Shown: positions 1 through 12,082 of the stretch, piece after piece
How positions within the stretch are numbered: the stretch's first letter is position 1
Layout of the letters: each line of letters starts with the position of its first letter
Assembly: GCF_016587375.1 (NCBI RefSeq)
Contig: NZ_BNJG01000002.1
Location: 868,001-932,000, forward strand
Source: Ktedonobacter robiniae
GTDB lineage: Bacteria; Chloroflexota; Ktedonobacteria; Ktedonobacterales; Ktedonobacteraceae
Reading direction: 5' to 3'
DNA: 64,000 nt
The notes under the pieces: model-generated
Told to the model about the DNA's origin: nothing
The model's input: only the letters and a program-made list of their open reading frames with translations
Database searches by the model: none
Made by a program: the position numbers and the translations under genes

Positions 1-171
1 GCAGTCGTCACCCTCCCCTTTCTGGAAGACACGCAAGGCATAGACCGTTCCAGCTTTTTCAACGCGCCAAATAGCAGTATCAGTTCCTCCATGCACAGGG
101 GCTACGACAGTAATATCAAACAAACCAAGCGTTTCAAGAATAGCATGTGGATCAAGGTGTTCATGTGACAT
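1..171 (-). CDS. Phosphotransferase (APH-like), N-terminal part only
   Basis: The reading frame starts at an ATG (reverse complement of 169-171) and runs off the left edge, leaving 57 residues beginning MSHEHLDPHAILETLG. The stretch VVAPVHGGTDTAIWRV followed by TVYALRVF resembles the N-lobe of aminoglycoside/homoserine-kinase-type phosphotransferases: a glycine-rich turn (GGTDTAIW), then a beta strand with a basic residue (here ALRVF, where the kinase lysine or arginine is usually found). No catalytic loop is inside the window, so substrate and activity cannot be judged. It is transcribed in the same direction as the amidohydrolase upstream of it (287-1255), with a hairpin between them. Confidence 0.5.
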   Translation of the reverse strand, partial: MSHEHLDPHAILETLGLFDITVVAPVHGGTDTAIWRVEKAGTVYALRVFQKGEGDDC

Positions 172-252
172 ACCCCGTTATTGCTCCTCAAATATCTTTG
201 TTGGACATCTTTATCTCAACGGTTATTTTACCTCTTGCCTGTTGCATGTGAA

Positions 253-287
253 AAGGGCATTTAAGAAGAGGCCTGTTTTTTGCCCTT
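253..287 (-). terminator. Weak hairpin at the end of the amidohydrolase gene
   Basis: On the minus strand AAGGGCA and TGCCCTT face each other across about 21 bases and are followed by TTTTC. The stem overlaps the stop codon of the amidohydrolase gene. The large loop makes it a weak terminator candidate. Confidence 0.3.
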
Positions 288-1255
288 CATGAGCGCAAGC
301 GAGGAAAGAGGAGCAGGGCATTCTCGCGCTCGACCAGGTGGATCTCCTGGCGGTCGAAGCCATCGTAGTTGCGCAGTTCTTTGATATCGCGGGCGATGGC
401 GTCCACTGGCACGAAGGGATAGTCACTGCCATAGAGAATGTGAGAGGGGTCGGCCAGGGCCTGGAGCGAGGGGAGCGAGTAGGGCGAGATTGACATGGCG
501 ACATCATAATAGAAACGCTTGAGCAGGGCTAGCAGATGCTCGGGAGTACGATCACTGAGCTTGGCAAGCATTGCACCAGTCATCAGGCGCTTGGCCAGAA
601 ATGGGACTGTACCTCCTGCGTGGGAGAGAATCAGGCGCAGCATGGGATAGCGTTCCATGGTACCGCTGTATAACAGGTTCGCAACCGCGCGCGTGGTATC
701 GAAGGGGAATTCGTAGAGTGGCGCAGGAAGCCCGAAGTGCGGCTGATCCTTGGATGGAGGAGTGGAGGGATGGATAAAGACGGGGATCCGTCTGCGGTTC
801 AGCTCGGCGAAGAGTGGGTCAAAGACTGGAGAGCCAAGATAAGTTCCGCGATAGTTGGTGAGCAGGCCAATACCGTCTAACTTGAGCGTATCGAGCGCGT
901 ACTCTATCTCTTTGAGCGCGGCATCAGTATCGGGCAGGGGGAGAATGGCAAAGGCACCCAGGCGTGTGTGATGGCTCTGCACTAGCTCAGCCAGGAATGT
1001 ATTGACGCGGTGCGCCATGGCCTGAGCTTTGACCTTCTCCCCAAAGTAGATGCCTGGCTCCGAGATCGAGACAATAGCAGCCGCAATGCCCTGTTGGTCC
1101 AGCATGGTGATCATGTCGTCGATATTCCAGCTGGGGAAGGATACACCCGGCACCGCTTCAGTAATGCCCTCCTGGCGCAGAACCTCGACATAAAAGGGCG
1201 GAATAACATGATGATGCACATCTATACGATAGGGTATAAGCTCTGTGCTGCTCAT
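287..1255 (-). CDS. Amidohydrolase family 2 protein (ACMSD-like)
   Basis: A 322-residue metal-dependent hydrolase or decarboxylase of the amidohydrolase_2 family, the family of aminocarboxymuconate-semialdehyde decarboxylase and gamma-resorcylate decarboxylase. The N-terminal metal motif DVHHHVIP (residues about 12-19) supplies the HxH pair. FIHPSTPP in the middle gives the next His, LILSHAGGTVPF another, and YGSDYPFVP near the C-terminus the conserved Asp. Full length for the family. The ATG start is preceded by GAGGAG on the coding strand at suitable distance. No pathway partner lies next to it, so the substrate (an aromatic acid or a lactone in this family) is not predictable. Confidence 0.85.
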   Translation of the reverse strand: MSSTELIPYRIDVHHHVIPPFYVEVLRQEGITEAVPGVSFPSWNIDDMITMLDQQGIAAAIVSISEPGIYFGEKVKAQAMAHRVNTFLAELVQSHHTRLGAFAILPLPDTDAALKEIEYALDTLKLDGIGLLTNYRGTYLGSPVFDPLFAELNRRRIPVFIHPSTPPSKDQPHFGLPAPLYEFPFDTTRAVANLLYSGTMERYPMLRLILSHAGGTVPFLAKRLMTGAMLAKLSDRTPEHLLALLKRFYYDVAMSISPYSLPSLQALADPSHILYGSDYPFVPVDAIARDIKELRNYDGFDRQEIHLVERENALLLFPRLRS

Positions 1256-1257
1256 AA

Positions 1258-1604
1258 GGCGCCACTCCTCAAGGCCCTTCTCGCGCTATGGGCCACGCTG
1301 AAAATGCTTATGCTGCCAATAACAAATTAATTAGCCATTACAAATAAACTGCACGCTTGAGTTGGTCTCTCTGACAGCATACTCTTCTCAGCCAAGAAAG
1401 AGAATGACCGCAAGTATAGCATCGAATGCTGCAAATTTCTACAGTTGAGCGTATCACATGTTATGGTAAAAGGGCATATTTTGATAAGGGATGCCAGAAT
1501 TGTGCGCTGGAGTGAGAAGCGCATCTTGACATAGACTCCACGATGTGTGAGATTGAGGAGGCGTAGAGTGAAAGAGAAGCTCCTGATTATCCTATAGGTG
1601 TCCT
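1258..1604. other. Divergent intergenic region
   Basis: About 350 bases between the minus-strand amidohydrolase and the plus-strand YciI-like gene. The one recognisable element is TTGACA at 1526-1531, 17 bases before GAGATT, a possible but weak promoter for the YciI-like gene. No RNA gene or convincing small ORF is seen. Confidence 0.35.
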
Positions 1605-1619
1605 TGAAAGGAAGTGTTT

Positions 1620-1925
1620 ATGCAATTTACCGTGATTGCTTATGATGGAACAGGTGAAGAGGCCTTGCAAAGGCGCTTGGCAGCACGCGAAGCTCATATT
1701 GCCTTGGGAGATTCTATGGTCTCCTCAGGCCAGCAATTATTTGGAGTAGCGCTGCTCAACGAGCATGAGAAAATGATCGGCTCGGTCATCGTCTGCGATT
1801 TTTCTACTCGGGAAGAGCTTGATGCCTGGTTAGCGAAAGAGCCCTATGTCACAGGCAAGGTGTGGGAGCGCATTGAAGTGCTTCCCTGCCACGTTGGACC
1901 CTCATTTCAGAAGAAAGAGCCGTGA
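1620..1925 (+). CDS. YciI-like protein
   Basis: A 101-residue protein of the YCII-related family, small ferredoxin-fold dimers of mostly unknown biochemical role. It begins MQFTVIAYDGTGEEALQRR, has the conserved acidic/His segment around AREAHIALGDSM, and ends with the usual strand VWERIEVLPCHVG. A GTG two codons upstream (1614) would sit directly on the ribosome-binding site AAAGGAAG, so the ATG at 1620, about six bases downstream of it, is preferred. It stands alone, convergent with the rRNA unit, and a strong hairpin follows 30 bases later. Confidence 0.75.
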   Translation: MQFTVIAYDGTGEEALQRRLAAREAHIALGDSMVSSGQQLFGVALLNEHEKMIGSVIVCDFSTREELDAWLAKEPYVTGKVWERIEVLPCHVGPSFQKKEP

Positions 1926-1952
1926 GGAATATGAATATGTTGCTAGAATGAT

Positions 1953-2003
1953 AACGAAAAAGGGTTCGCAACATCATTCTTTCGTTGCGAACCCTTTTTC
2001 GTT
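1953..2003. terminator. Strong bidirectional terminator between yciI-like gene and rRNA unit
   Basis: Perfect 20-base inverted repeat (1953-1972 against 1984-2003), with AACGAAAAAGGG on one side and CCCTTTTTCGTT on the other, so a T-rich run is present in both directions. It can end the plus-strand YciI-like transcript and the minus-strand rRNA transcript. Confidence 0.85.
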
Positions 2004-2008
2004 CTGAT

Positions 2009-2064
2009 GTAACCTGCCAAAGAAGTATTCCCTCAATTTTGCTGAGCCACGCTGGCCTGCTCAC
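2009..2064 (-). other. 23S rRNA 3' trailer half of processing stem
   Basis: This segment is complementary, with few mismatches, to 5228-5296 in the 16S-23S spacer. The two share the block CCAAAGAAGTAT and the block TCAATTTTGCTGAGC. In the transcript the two flanks would pair and close a long stem with the 23S at its tip, the normal layout of an RNase III-type processing stem. Confidence 0.75.
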
Positions 2065-2165
2065 GCTCCCCGTGCCGCGATGTCCTCTCACTCGTGCTCA
2101 GATCCGATCTCAGACCGCTCTCACTCACACCACAAGGACTCACCACATACGCGAAGAAACAGAAT

Positions 2166-6905
<4,740 letters not shown>

Positions 6906-7220
6906 AGTGATGAATGTATCTTCCACATCACTGCTACACAGCGACGTAGTAAGCATTGTAAGTTTGCGTCCAGGCTAGAAGCACGTTGTCGTTACTTCAT
7001 TGCTTTGTTCGCAGAATTGACAGGAACGGTGTTCTCCGCGATTGAGACATGCCCAATCAGCGAAGTTCCGTTGTACTTCTGCATTCCACTCTTCAGTTGT
7101 TCAGGGTGCTCTGGTTCGTTCTTCTTTTTGTTGTTGATGAACCGCAACCCGGCAGGCCTCGTGGGCTTGCCTCATTCGTTGTCTCGCTCCGGCGCTCGCG
7201 GTGTTCGTGTTCGCCGTTGA
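6906..7220 (-). other. rRNA leader with 16S processing stem
   Basis: Leader between the proximal rRNA promoter and the 16S. Bases 7073-7117 are complementary to 5320-5359 downstream of the 16S, sharing AAGAGTGGAA and GAACCAG blocks, so the two flanks would close a 16S processing stem. The rest of the leader has no protein-coding character. Confidence 0.6.
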
Positions 7221-7227
7221 CTTCGTC

Positions 7228-7256
7228 ATTATCGCATACACTTTGCGCTTTGTCAA
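7228..7256 (-). promoter_or_regulatory. Proximal rRNA promoter
   Basis: On the minus strand TTGACA (7256-7251), a 17-base spacer and GATAAT (7233-7228) form a near-consensus housekeeping sigma promoter. Start would be near 7221, about 315 bases before the 16S. Confidence 0.8.
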
Positions 7257-7379
7257 GTACTTTTCTGACGTCTTTTTGCGACTGCTGAAAACTCGTTTTC
7301 AGGCGCGCAAAATCTGGTCAGGGACCCTCTTTGCATCCTATCAGAGACAGCATAAAGTCACGTCCACTCTTCTTGGAGA

Positions 7380-7545
7380 GAACGTGTCATGCAGCGGGGG
7401 AAGTACCCGTGGCGAGCCACCTTAGCGTGGCACCTGGGCATCTGTTCACCTGCGCTTCAAAAGCGAGGTAGAGACGCCGGGTAAATCGGACAGGAGCACC
7501 GATCAAGCCGGTGATTGTCGCTGTTTACCGTGTGTTGGAGCGAAG
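7380..7545 (-). other. Structured untranslated region between the two rRNA promoters
   Basis: A GC-rich, hairpin-rich stretch just downstream of the distal promoter. On the plus strand GGTAAA (about 7480) pairs with TTTACC (about 7525), enclosing GACA/TGTC and a CACCG/CGGTG hairpin. Further hairpins involve GCCAC/GTGGC near 7415-7430. I recognise no 5S, SRP, RNase P, tmRNA or known riboswitch core. It is either a folded rRNA leader or the start of a separate small RNA. Confidence 0.35.
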
Positions 7546-7548
7546 TGC

Positions 7549-7577
7549 ATTATCCCACAGCCTCCCGGCGCTGTCAA
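7549..7577 (-). promoter_or_regulatory. Distal rRNA (or small RNA) promoter
   Basis: Second minus-strand promoter with TTGACA (7577-7572), 17-base spacer and GATAAT (7554-7549), the same elements and spacing as the promoter at 7228-7256. Start would be near 7542. Tandem promoters are common for rRNA operons. Confidence 0.75.
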
Positions 7578-7607
7578 GCTGTGCAAATAGACCCACCCAT
7601 ATGGGTG

Positions 7608-7660
7608 ACGCCCCAGCCCAGTAGCCGCTACTTGCGTATGCGGCTACTGGGCTGGGGCGT
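7608..7660. repeat. 21-bp perfect inverted repeat (hairpin)
   Basis: Arms 7608-7628 and 7640-7660 are perfectly complementary, with an 11-base loop. The inner part of each arm reads AGTAGCCG/CGGCTACT, the same eight bases that form the outer ends of the hairpin at 14704-14753. There is no T run, so it is a palindromic repeat rather than a classical terminator. It sits between the rRNA promoters and the convergent cysteine hydrolase gene boundary, next to two smaller palindromes (7593-7606 and 7663-7678). Confidence 0.6.
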
Positions 7661-7728
7661 AAGTCCATGCTTGCATGGACCCTACATGGGGTTTGTGCGC
7701 GTGCCATCATCAATGCATGCCACTCTTT

Positions 7729-8262
7729 TCAAAAAGAGATAGCTTGTTCCTCTTTCACGGTGACAAACCAATCATTGAGCAGTGAATTATGGTGGGCAAT
7801 AATTTGAGGTACTGTAAGTTCACCTCTTTGCCAGGTACTATGGCCGTCTTTGACCAGCGTGACATCATAATCCCGGTTACAAGCCTCCCGGCAGATTGTG
7901 TCAACACATAGTTCTGTTTGGATGCCAGCGATAACGAGCTTTTGGATCTGGTGGCTGGCTAGATACTCATCAAGTGAGGTTTGATAAAAAGAGGAGGACA
8001 TATGCTTCTGGATAATGGCGTCTTGTGGTTCCGGTGCAAGAGCAGGATGGATCTGCCAGCCTGCGCTCCCCACTTCCATAGGATGTCCCTGGCGCTGACT
8101 GCCATGCTGGATGTAGATAATGGGTATCTGGGCTGAGCGCGCCTTTTCGCGGAGGCGAGCAATTGTTGCCAGCAATTGTTCACCTTGATACACGGGGTTC
8201 TCAGGCGAGAACATGTTGACCTGGACATCAACAATGATAAGTGCAGTTTCTGTATTTTCCAT
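7729..8262 (-). CDS. Cysteine hydrolase, isochorismatase/nicotinamidase family
   Basis: A 177-residue isochorismatase-fold hydrolase. The catalytic triad of the family is visible: Asp in ALIIVDVQVNMF near the N-terminus, Lys in IIQKHMSSSF in the middle, and Cys in GIQTELCVDTICREA. A cis-peptide-type GIQT precedes the Cys. Members hydrolyse nicotinamide, isochorismate, N-carbamoyl compounds or similar, and the exact substrate is not readable. An upstream ATG (8277) exists, but the ATG at 8262 has the better ribosome-binding site (GGAAGGA, six bases away). Divergent from the epimerase at 8458, sharing an intergenic region with an inverted repeat. Confidence 0.85.
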   Translation of the reverse strand: MENTETALIIVDVQVNMFSPENPVYQGEQLLATIARLREKARSAQIPIIYIQHGSQRQGHPMEVGSAGWQIHPALAPEPQDAIIQKHMSSSFYQTSLDEYLASHQIQKLVIAGIQTELCVDTICREACNRDYDVTLVKDGHSTWQRGELTVPQIIAHHNSLLNDWFVTVKEEQAISF

Positions 8263-8337
8263 AAAGCATCCTTCCATGGATATTTAAAGCATACATATCA
8301 TAATTTCGAAAATACGGCAATGTTTGATGAAGTACAT

Positions 8338-8380
8338 ATGCTGATAGCATTGTAACCTTGCAAACATATGCTATCAGCAT
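8338..8380. promoter_or_regulatory. 13-bp inverted repeat in divergent promoter region
   Basis: ATGCTGATAGCAT at 8338-8350 and its exact complement ATGCTATCAGCAT at 8368-8380, separated by 17 bases, lie between the start codons of the divergent cysteine hydrolase and epimerase. Each arm is itself a near-palindrome. It looks like a pair of operator sites for a regulator not encoded next to it. Confidence 0.45.
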
Positions 8381-8457
8381 GCATTTGCTCTTTTCACTCA
8401 GAAAGAATCTCATGTATCATTTTGTTCAGTGCATTCTGGAGAAGGAAAAAGAAAAAC

Positions 8458-9456
8458 ATGAGAATTCTTATTTTTGGCGGAACTGGTTTTCTGGGTCGTC
8501 ATCTTGTTCAGGCAGCGTTAGAGCGCCAGCATACAGTAACACTCTTTAATCGTGGACTCTCGCATCCCGAACTGTTTCCGCAAGTGGAGCAGATCCATGG
8601 CGACCGCGACCGCGATCTCCAGTTGCTTCATGGGCGCATCTGGGATGCAGTGATTGATTCCAACGGACAAATTCCGCGCCAGGTACACGAAAGTGCTAGC
8701 TTGTTAGCAGAGAACGCTGACCACTATACCTTTATCTCTACTACTTCGGTCTACGCAGACTTTACCGTTGCGCCAATCAATGAGCTCTCACCACTCTCAG
8801 AACTCGAAGATACCGCCATTGAGATCCAAACACGGGAGACTTACGGAGCACGTAAAGCACTCTGTGAGCACTACGCAGAGCAGGCGCTACCCAACCGCGT
8901 GCTGGTTATTCGCCCAGGCCTCATCGTGGGGCCACATGACCCCACTGATCGCTTTACCTACTGGCCTCATCGTATCGCTCAAGGTGGCCAGGTTTTAGCA
9001 CCCGGTAATCCAGAGCAGCCAGTTCAGTTTATCGATGTGCGTGACCTGGCGGCGTGGTGCATTGCTATGGCCGAAGCGCGCCAAACTGGTATTTATAATG
9101 CGAAGGGACCTGGTAATCCATTAACGATACGTCAACTCCTGGAATGTTGCCGCCAGGTGAGTGGCAGCGACGCACAGTTTGAGTGGGTAGATGAACAGTT
9201 TCTCCTGGAGCAAGAGGTCACGCCCTATCTTCAATTACCCCTCTGGGTACCCAGTGAGATGGTCGGCTTTGCACGGGTTGATTGTAGTAAGGCAATTGCT
9301 GCGGGCCTGCGCTTTCGTCCACTTACCGAGACAATTCAGGATACTCTTGATTGGGACGCTACACGCCCAGCAAACAACGAATTGCATGCTGGCCTCGCGC
9401 CTGAACGTGAGCAACAGCTTTTACGCGCCTGGCACTTGCTATCGAAGAAACAGTAA
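8458..9456 (+). CDS. NAD-dependent epimerase/dehydratase family protein
   Basis: A 332-residue extended short-chain dehydrogenase. The Rossmann motif ILIFGGTGFLGRHL is at residues 3-16, and Thr/Ser and the YxxxK pair are at STTSVYADF and ETYGARKALCEH. LRFRPLTETIQDTLDW near the C-terminus is typical of the isoflavone-reductase-like epimerase group. The start is the ATG at 8458, directly before the Rossmann strand and downstream of GGAGAAGG. An earlier ATG at 8368 would add 30 residues unlike the family. The substrate is not predictable. Transcribed alone and divergent from the cysteine hydrolase. Confidence 0.85.
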   Translation: MRILIFGGTGFLGRHLVQAALERQHTVTLFNRGLSHPELFPQVEQIHGDRDRDLQLLHGRIWDAVIDSNGQIPRQVHESASLLAENADHYTFISTTSVYADFTVAPINELSPLSELEDTAIEIQTRETYGARKALCEHYAEQALPNRVLVIRPGLIVGPHDPTDRFTYWPHRIAQGGQVLAPGNPEQPVQFIDVRDLAAWCIAMAEARQTGIYNAKGPGNPLTIRQLLECCRQVSGSDAQFEWVDEQFLLEQEVTPYLQLPLWVPSEMVGFARVDCSKAIAAGLRFRPLTETIQDTLDWDATRPANNELHAGLAPEREQQLLRAWHLLSKKQ

Positions 9457-9548
9457 AAAAATAGTACCTTGGCTTTTAGAAAGTTCTTGAGATTCTTGGA
9501 GAAGAATTCTCACACACTGTACGCTTTCATTGAGAGGTTGCCAGTGAG

Positions 9549-9986
9549 TTAAGAAGCGGCTGTGGTATCAGGTTCGTATTTGACGGTAGCCTCACCGGTC
9601 AGAACTTTTACTCCGTCCTGATTGATGCATTCGGTTTGGAGGAAGACCAGGCCTTTGTCAGCCCGGACTTTGGTAACCTCGACGCTCACGGTTATGGTAT
9701 CGCCGATGTAGACGGGGGCGGAGAACTTCAGGGTTTGTCCCAGGTAGATGCTGCCTGGTCCCGGCAGTTCGGTGCCGATAAGCGCGGAGATCATGGAGCC
9801 GGTAAGGAAGCCGTGCGCGATGCGGCGACCAAAGCGCGACTGGGCGGCGTAGGCCTCATCTAAGTGAACGGGATTCGTGTCGCCGCTCACCTCTGCGAAG
9901 CGCACAATGTCCTGGTCAGTAATGGTGCGGGTGCGGGTAACCCTGGCTCCGACGGGTGGCAGGTTGGGCTCAAGCTCTGCGTTCAT
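9549..9986 (-). CDS. MaoC-like (R)-specific enoyl-CoA hydratase
   Basis: A 145-residue single hot-dog hydratase. The hydratase-2 active site is present as FAEVSGDTNPVHLDEAYA followed by RRIAHGFLTGSM, which supplies the Asp and His that add water to trans-2-enoyl-CoA to give (R)-3-hydroxyacyl-CoA. Length and motif fit the PhaJ type. It lies 48 bases downstream of the TetR gene in the same direction, so the two are probably co-transcribed. Together with the 3-hydroxybutyrate dehydrogenase at 18113 this points to (R)-3-hydroxyacyl metabolism. Confidence 0.9.
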   Translation of the reverse strand: MNAELEPNLPPVGARVTRTRTITDQDIVRFAEVSGDTNPVHLDEAYAAQSRFGRRIAHGFLTGSMISALIGTELPGPGSIYLGQTLKFSAPVYIGDTITVSVEVTKVRADKGLVFLQTECINQDGVKVLTGEATVKYEPDTTAAS

Positions 9987-10034
9987 GTGCAGGTCTCCTT
10001 ATGAAAATAAGCTAGTACGGTTTGGTTGCGCCTT

Positions 10035-10727
10035 TTATTTCGGGGTGTCTTTGTGGGCTGGCTGGGCCAGCCCTTGCTCGATAAAGCTCATGAGGGGTTC
10101 GAAGACTTCGGGTGGTAGGTCATGGATCTGGGCAGGCTCCTCCTGGTTATCCGCAGGCCAGATGAGATAGCGCAGGGCGACGAAATGACCTATTCCCATC
10201 AGGGCATATGCCAGGGGTTCGGGTTCCATGTCTCTTACCGTTCCCTCAGACATAGCCGAGCGGAGACCGCGAATGTAGCCCTGACTTATGCCCTGGTAAT
10301 ACTCCTGCGCGGCCTCAGGAGCTACACGCTCCGCCTCCTGGACGATGCGATAGAGCCCCCGGTGCGAGGCGACAAAGCTAAAGAAGGCCTTAAAGCCACG
10401 CCTCTCCGTCTCCAGGCGACCTGAGGAGCCAGCCGTGGCCTGACGCAGCGCTCCGCGCAGTTGCTGGCTCAGGTCACGCACCAGCTCGGCGAAAATGTCA
10501 CGTTTGGTTGGGAAATAAATATAGAACGTGCCCTGCGCCACCTTCGCACGCCGCGTGATCTCTGAGACACTGGCCTCGTAGTAACCTATTTCGCCAAAGA
10601 CTTCTTCGGCGACATCCAGGATACGGCGACGCGTGGCCTCGCCCCTGGCAGTGAGTGGGGCATTCCCTTTGGCCTGCTTCTCCGCGCCTTCCTCCGGCTG
10701 CGAAGTCGTTGAGGTGTGTTCTTGCAT
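10035..10727 (-). CDS. TetR-family transcriptional repressor
   Basis: A 230-residue TetR regulator. After an acidic, low-complexity N-terminal tail, the helix-turn-helix spans residues about 29-75: TRRRILDVAEEVFGEIGYY, then VSEITRRAKVAQGTFYIYF with the recognition helix. The C-terminal half is helical and ligand-binding, as in regulators of fatty-acid metabolism. It is divergent from the KASIII-like gene, and the intergenic region carries the palindrome TGAC-TCAACT-GTCA at 10867-10880. Almost the same palindrome lies in front of livK. The likely role (inference) is to repress both operons until an acyl-CoA or related ligand binds. Confidence 0.9.
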   Translation of the reverse strand: MQEHTSTTSQPEEGAEKQAKGNAPLTARGEATRRRILDVAEEVFGEIGYYEASVSEITRRAKVAQGTFYIYFPTKRDIFAELVRDLSQQLRGALRQATAGSSGRLETERRGFKAFFSFVASHRGLYRIVQEAERVAPEAAQEYYQGISQGYIRGLRSAMSEGTVRDMEPEPLAYALMGIGHFVALRYLIWPADNQEEPAQIHDLPPEVFEPLMSFIEQGLAQPAHKDTPK

Positions 10728-10826
10728 CTATCCAACTCCCCTTTATGATCTAGAACTCGTCACTGTCAATAATCGCATATTCATTATCGGCTGTCTATTC
10801 TCAGCTATCTATTCTCTCTTGCCCGC

Positions 10827-10856
10827 TTGACTTTTCTGGAGATGGTTGAGTACCAT
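10827..10856 (+). promoter_or_regulatory. Promoter of KASIII-ligase-hydrolase operon
   Basis: TTGACT at 10827-10832, an 18-base spacer and TACCAT at 10851-10856 on the plus strand. The predicted start, near 10863, falls just before the palindromic operator, a position where a bound repressor would block initiation. Confidence 0.5.
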
Positions 10857-10866
10857 ATATGAAAGG

Positions 10867-10880
10867 TGACTCAACTGTCA
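10867..10880. promoter_or_regulatory. Predicted TetR operator, copy 1
   Basis: Palindrome TGAC-TCAACT-GTCA. The copy at 22605-22618 in front of livK reads TGAC-TCAAGT-GTCA, one base different. Both lie immediately downstream of a proposed promoter, and one is next to the tetR gene, so assignment to that regulator is natural but inferred. Confidence 0.6.
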
Positions 10881-10905
10881 TATTATAACACAAGGGGGTA
10901 ATGGC

Positions 10906-11985
10906 GTGAGCCTGGAACAGAATGCGTCACAGGAGCAGAGCGGCTTCAGGGCGATAGAAGGCGAGGATGGAGGGCTGGCGGCGCCGATTGGGCTGGTGGC
11001 ATTCGCGACCTATTTACCAGAGCAGGTACAGGATGCGACCTATATTGCTGAACAGAGTGGGATTCCCGAGGAGATCGTGCGCGAGAAGCTTGGGATTGAA
11101 CAGAAGCGGCGCGCGAGCTATGAAGATCAGACCTCGGTCATGGCGGTAAGGGCGGCGCAAAGGGTGCTGGAACTGGCGGCGCTTGAGCCGGGAGAGATTG
11201 ACCTGGTACTCTACTCGGGAAGCATGCACAAGGATTTCTATGTCTGGTCGGCGGCGAATCGCATTCAGTACCTGCTAGGGGCCAAAAACGCCTACGCCTT
11301 TGAGTTGGCGGCTCTCTGCACAACAAACGTGCTGGCGCTCAAGGTTGCACGCGACTTAATGCGTTCAGATACGCGGCTGCGCACGGTCTTGATCTGTGGT
11401 GGGCATCGGACGGCGGACCTGATCGACTTTCGCGAGGCCTCCAGTCGCTTCCTCTTCAATCTCTCAGATGGAGGGAGCGCGATGCTGCTGAAGCGCGATT
11501 ATGTGCTGAACCAGGTGCTGAACTCGGCCTTTATCACGGATGGCTCGTTGGCAGAGGATGTAATTATTCCCGCGGGCGGGACGAGGCATCCAACCTCGCG
11601 CGAGACATTGGAGCAGGGACTGCATACCTTTCATGTTCCAGATACTGAGCACTTGCGCCAGGGGCTGGACCTTATTTCAGAGCAGCGTTTTGTGCAGGTG
11701 GTAAGTGACGCTGTAGAGCGCAGCGGGTACTGCGTGGAGGATATTGATCTGCTCGCGATCAATCATATGAAGCCCTCGATGCATCGCCGCATCCTCTCCA
11801 TGCTTAACCTGCGCGAGGAGCAGTCAATCTATCTCTCGGATTATGGCCATATTGGCGCGCCCGACCAGGTTTTGGCCCTGGAACTGGCACAACAACGCGA
11901 TATGCTTCGCCCAGGGCAACTGGTCGTCCTGGCGAGCGCGGGCCTGGGCTTTACCTGGGGCGCGACGGCGTTGCGCTGGGGCTAG
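10906..11985 (+). CDS. 3-oxoacyl-ACP synthase III-like (thiolase-fold) enzyme
   Basis: A 359-residue KASIII/FabH-like condensing enzyme. The nucleophilic Cys lies in FELAALCTTNVLAL (Cys138) and the catalytic His in LLAINHMKPSMH (His287). The position that holds Asn in FabH (YGNTSA-type) reads DYGHIGAPDQ, so His315 replaces Asn. That variant suggests a non-FabH member acting on acyl-CoA rather than a housekeeping fatty-acid initiator. It starts at a GTG (10906) after AAGGGGG; the ATG at 10901 is out of frame and stops at once. First gene of an operon with an acyl-CoA ligase and an alpha/beta hydrolase, behind the TetR operator. Confidence 0.8.
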   Translation: MSLEQNASQEQSGFRAIEGEDGGLAAPIGLVAFATYLPEQVQDATYIAEQSGIPEEIVREKLGIEQKRRASYEDQTSVMAVRAAQRVLELAALEPGEIDLVLYSGSMHKDFYVWSAANRIQYLLGAKNAYAFELAALCTTNVLALKVARDLMRSDTRLRTVLICGGHRTADLIDFREASSRFLFNLSDGGSAMLLKRDYVLNQVLNSAFITDGSLAEDVIIPAGGTRHPTSRETLEQGLHTFHVPDTEHLRQGLDLISEQRFVQVVSDAVERSGYCVEDIDLLAINHMKPSMHRRILSMLNLREEQSIYLSDYGHIGAPDQVLALELAQQRDMLRPGQLVVLASAGLGFTWGATALRWG

Positions 11986-12082
11986 CCTGAGCACAGAAAG
12001 TGAGTTTTAAAGCAGCAATTTATTCTGGTTGTGTTTCAATCGATTTTCATGCATACTTGTTAGCAGAGAACGCAGAGAGGCG

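Noticed and set aside
1327..1524. 65-codon minus-strand frame upstream of the YciI-like gene
   Set aside because: No ribosome-binding site, no family resemblance, AT-rich intergenic composition.
2004..2165. 5S rRNA gene after 23S
   Set aside because: The segment contains the 23S processing stem half and lacks the 5S core; its length also does not leave room for a separate 5S gene before the terminator.
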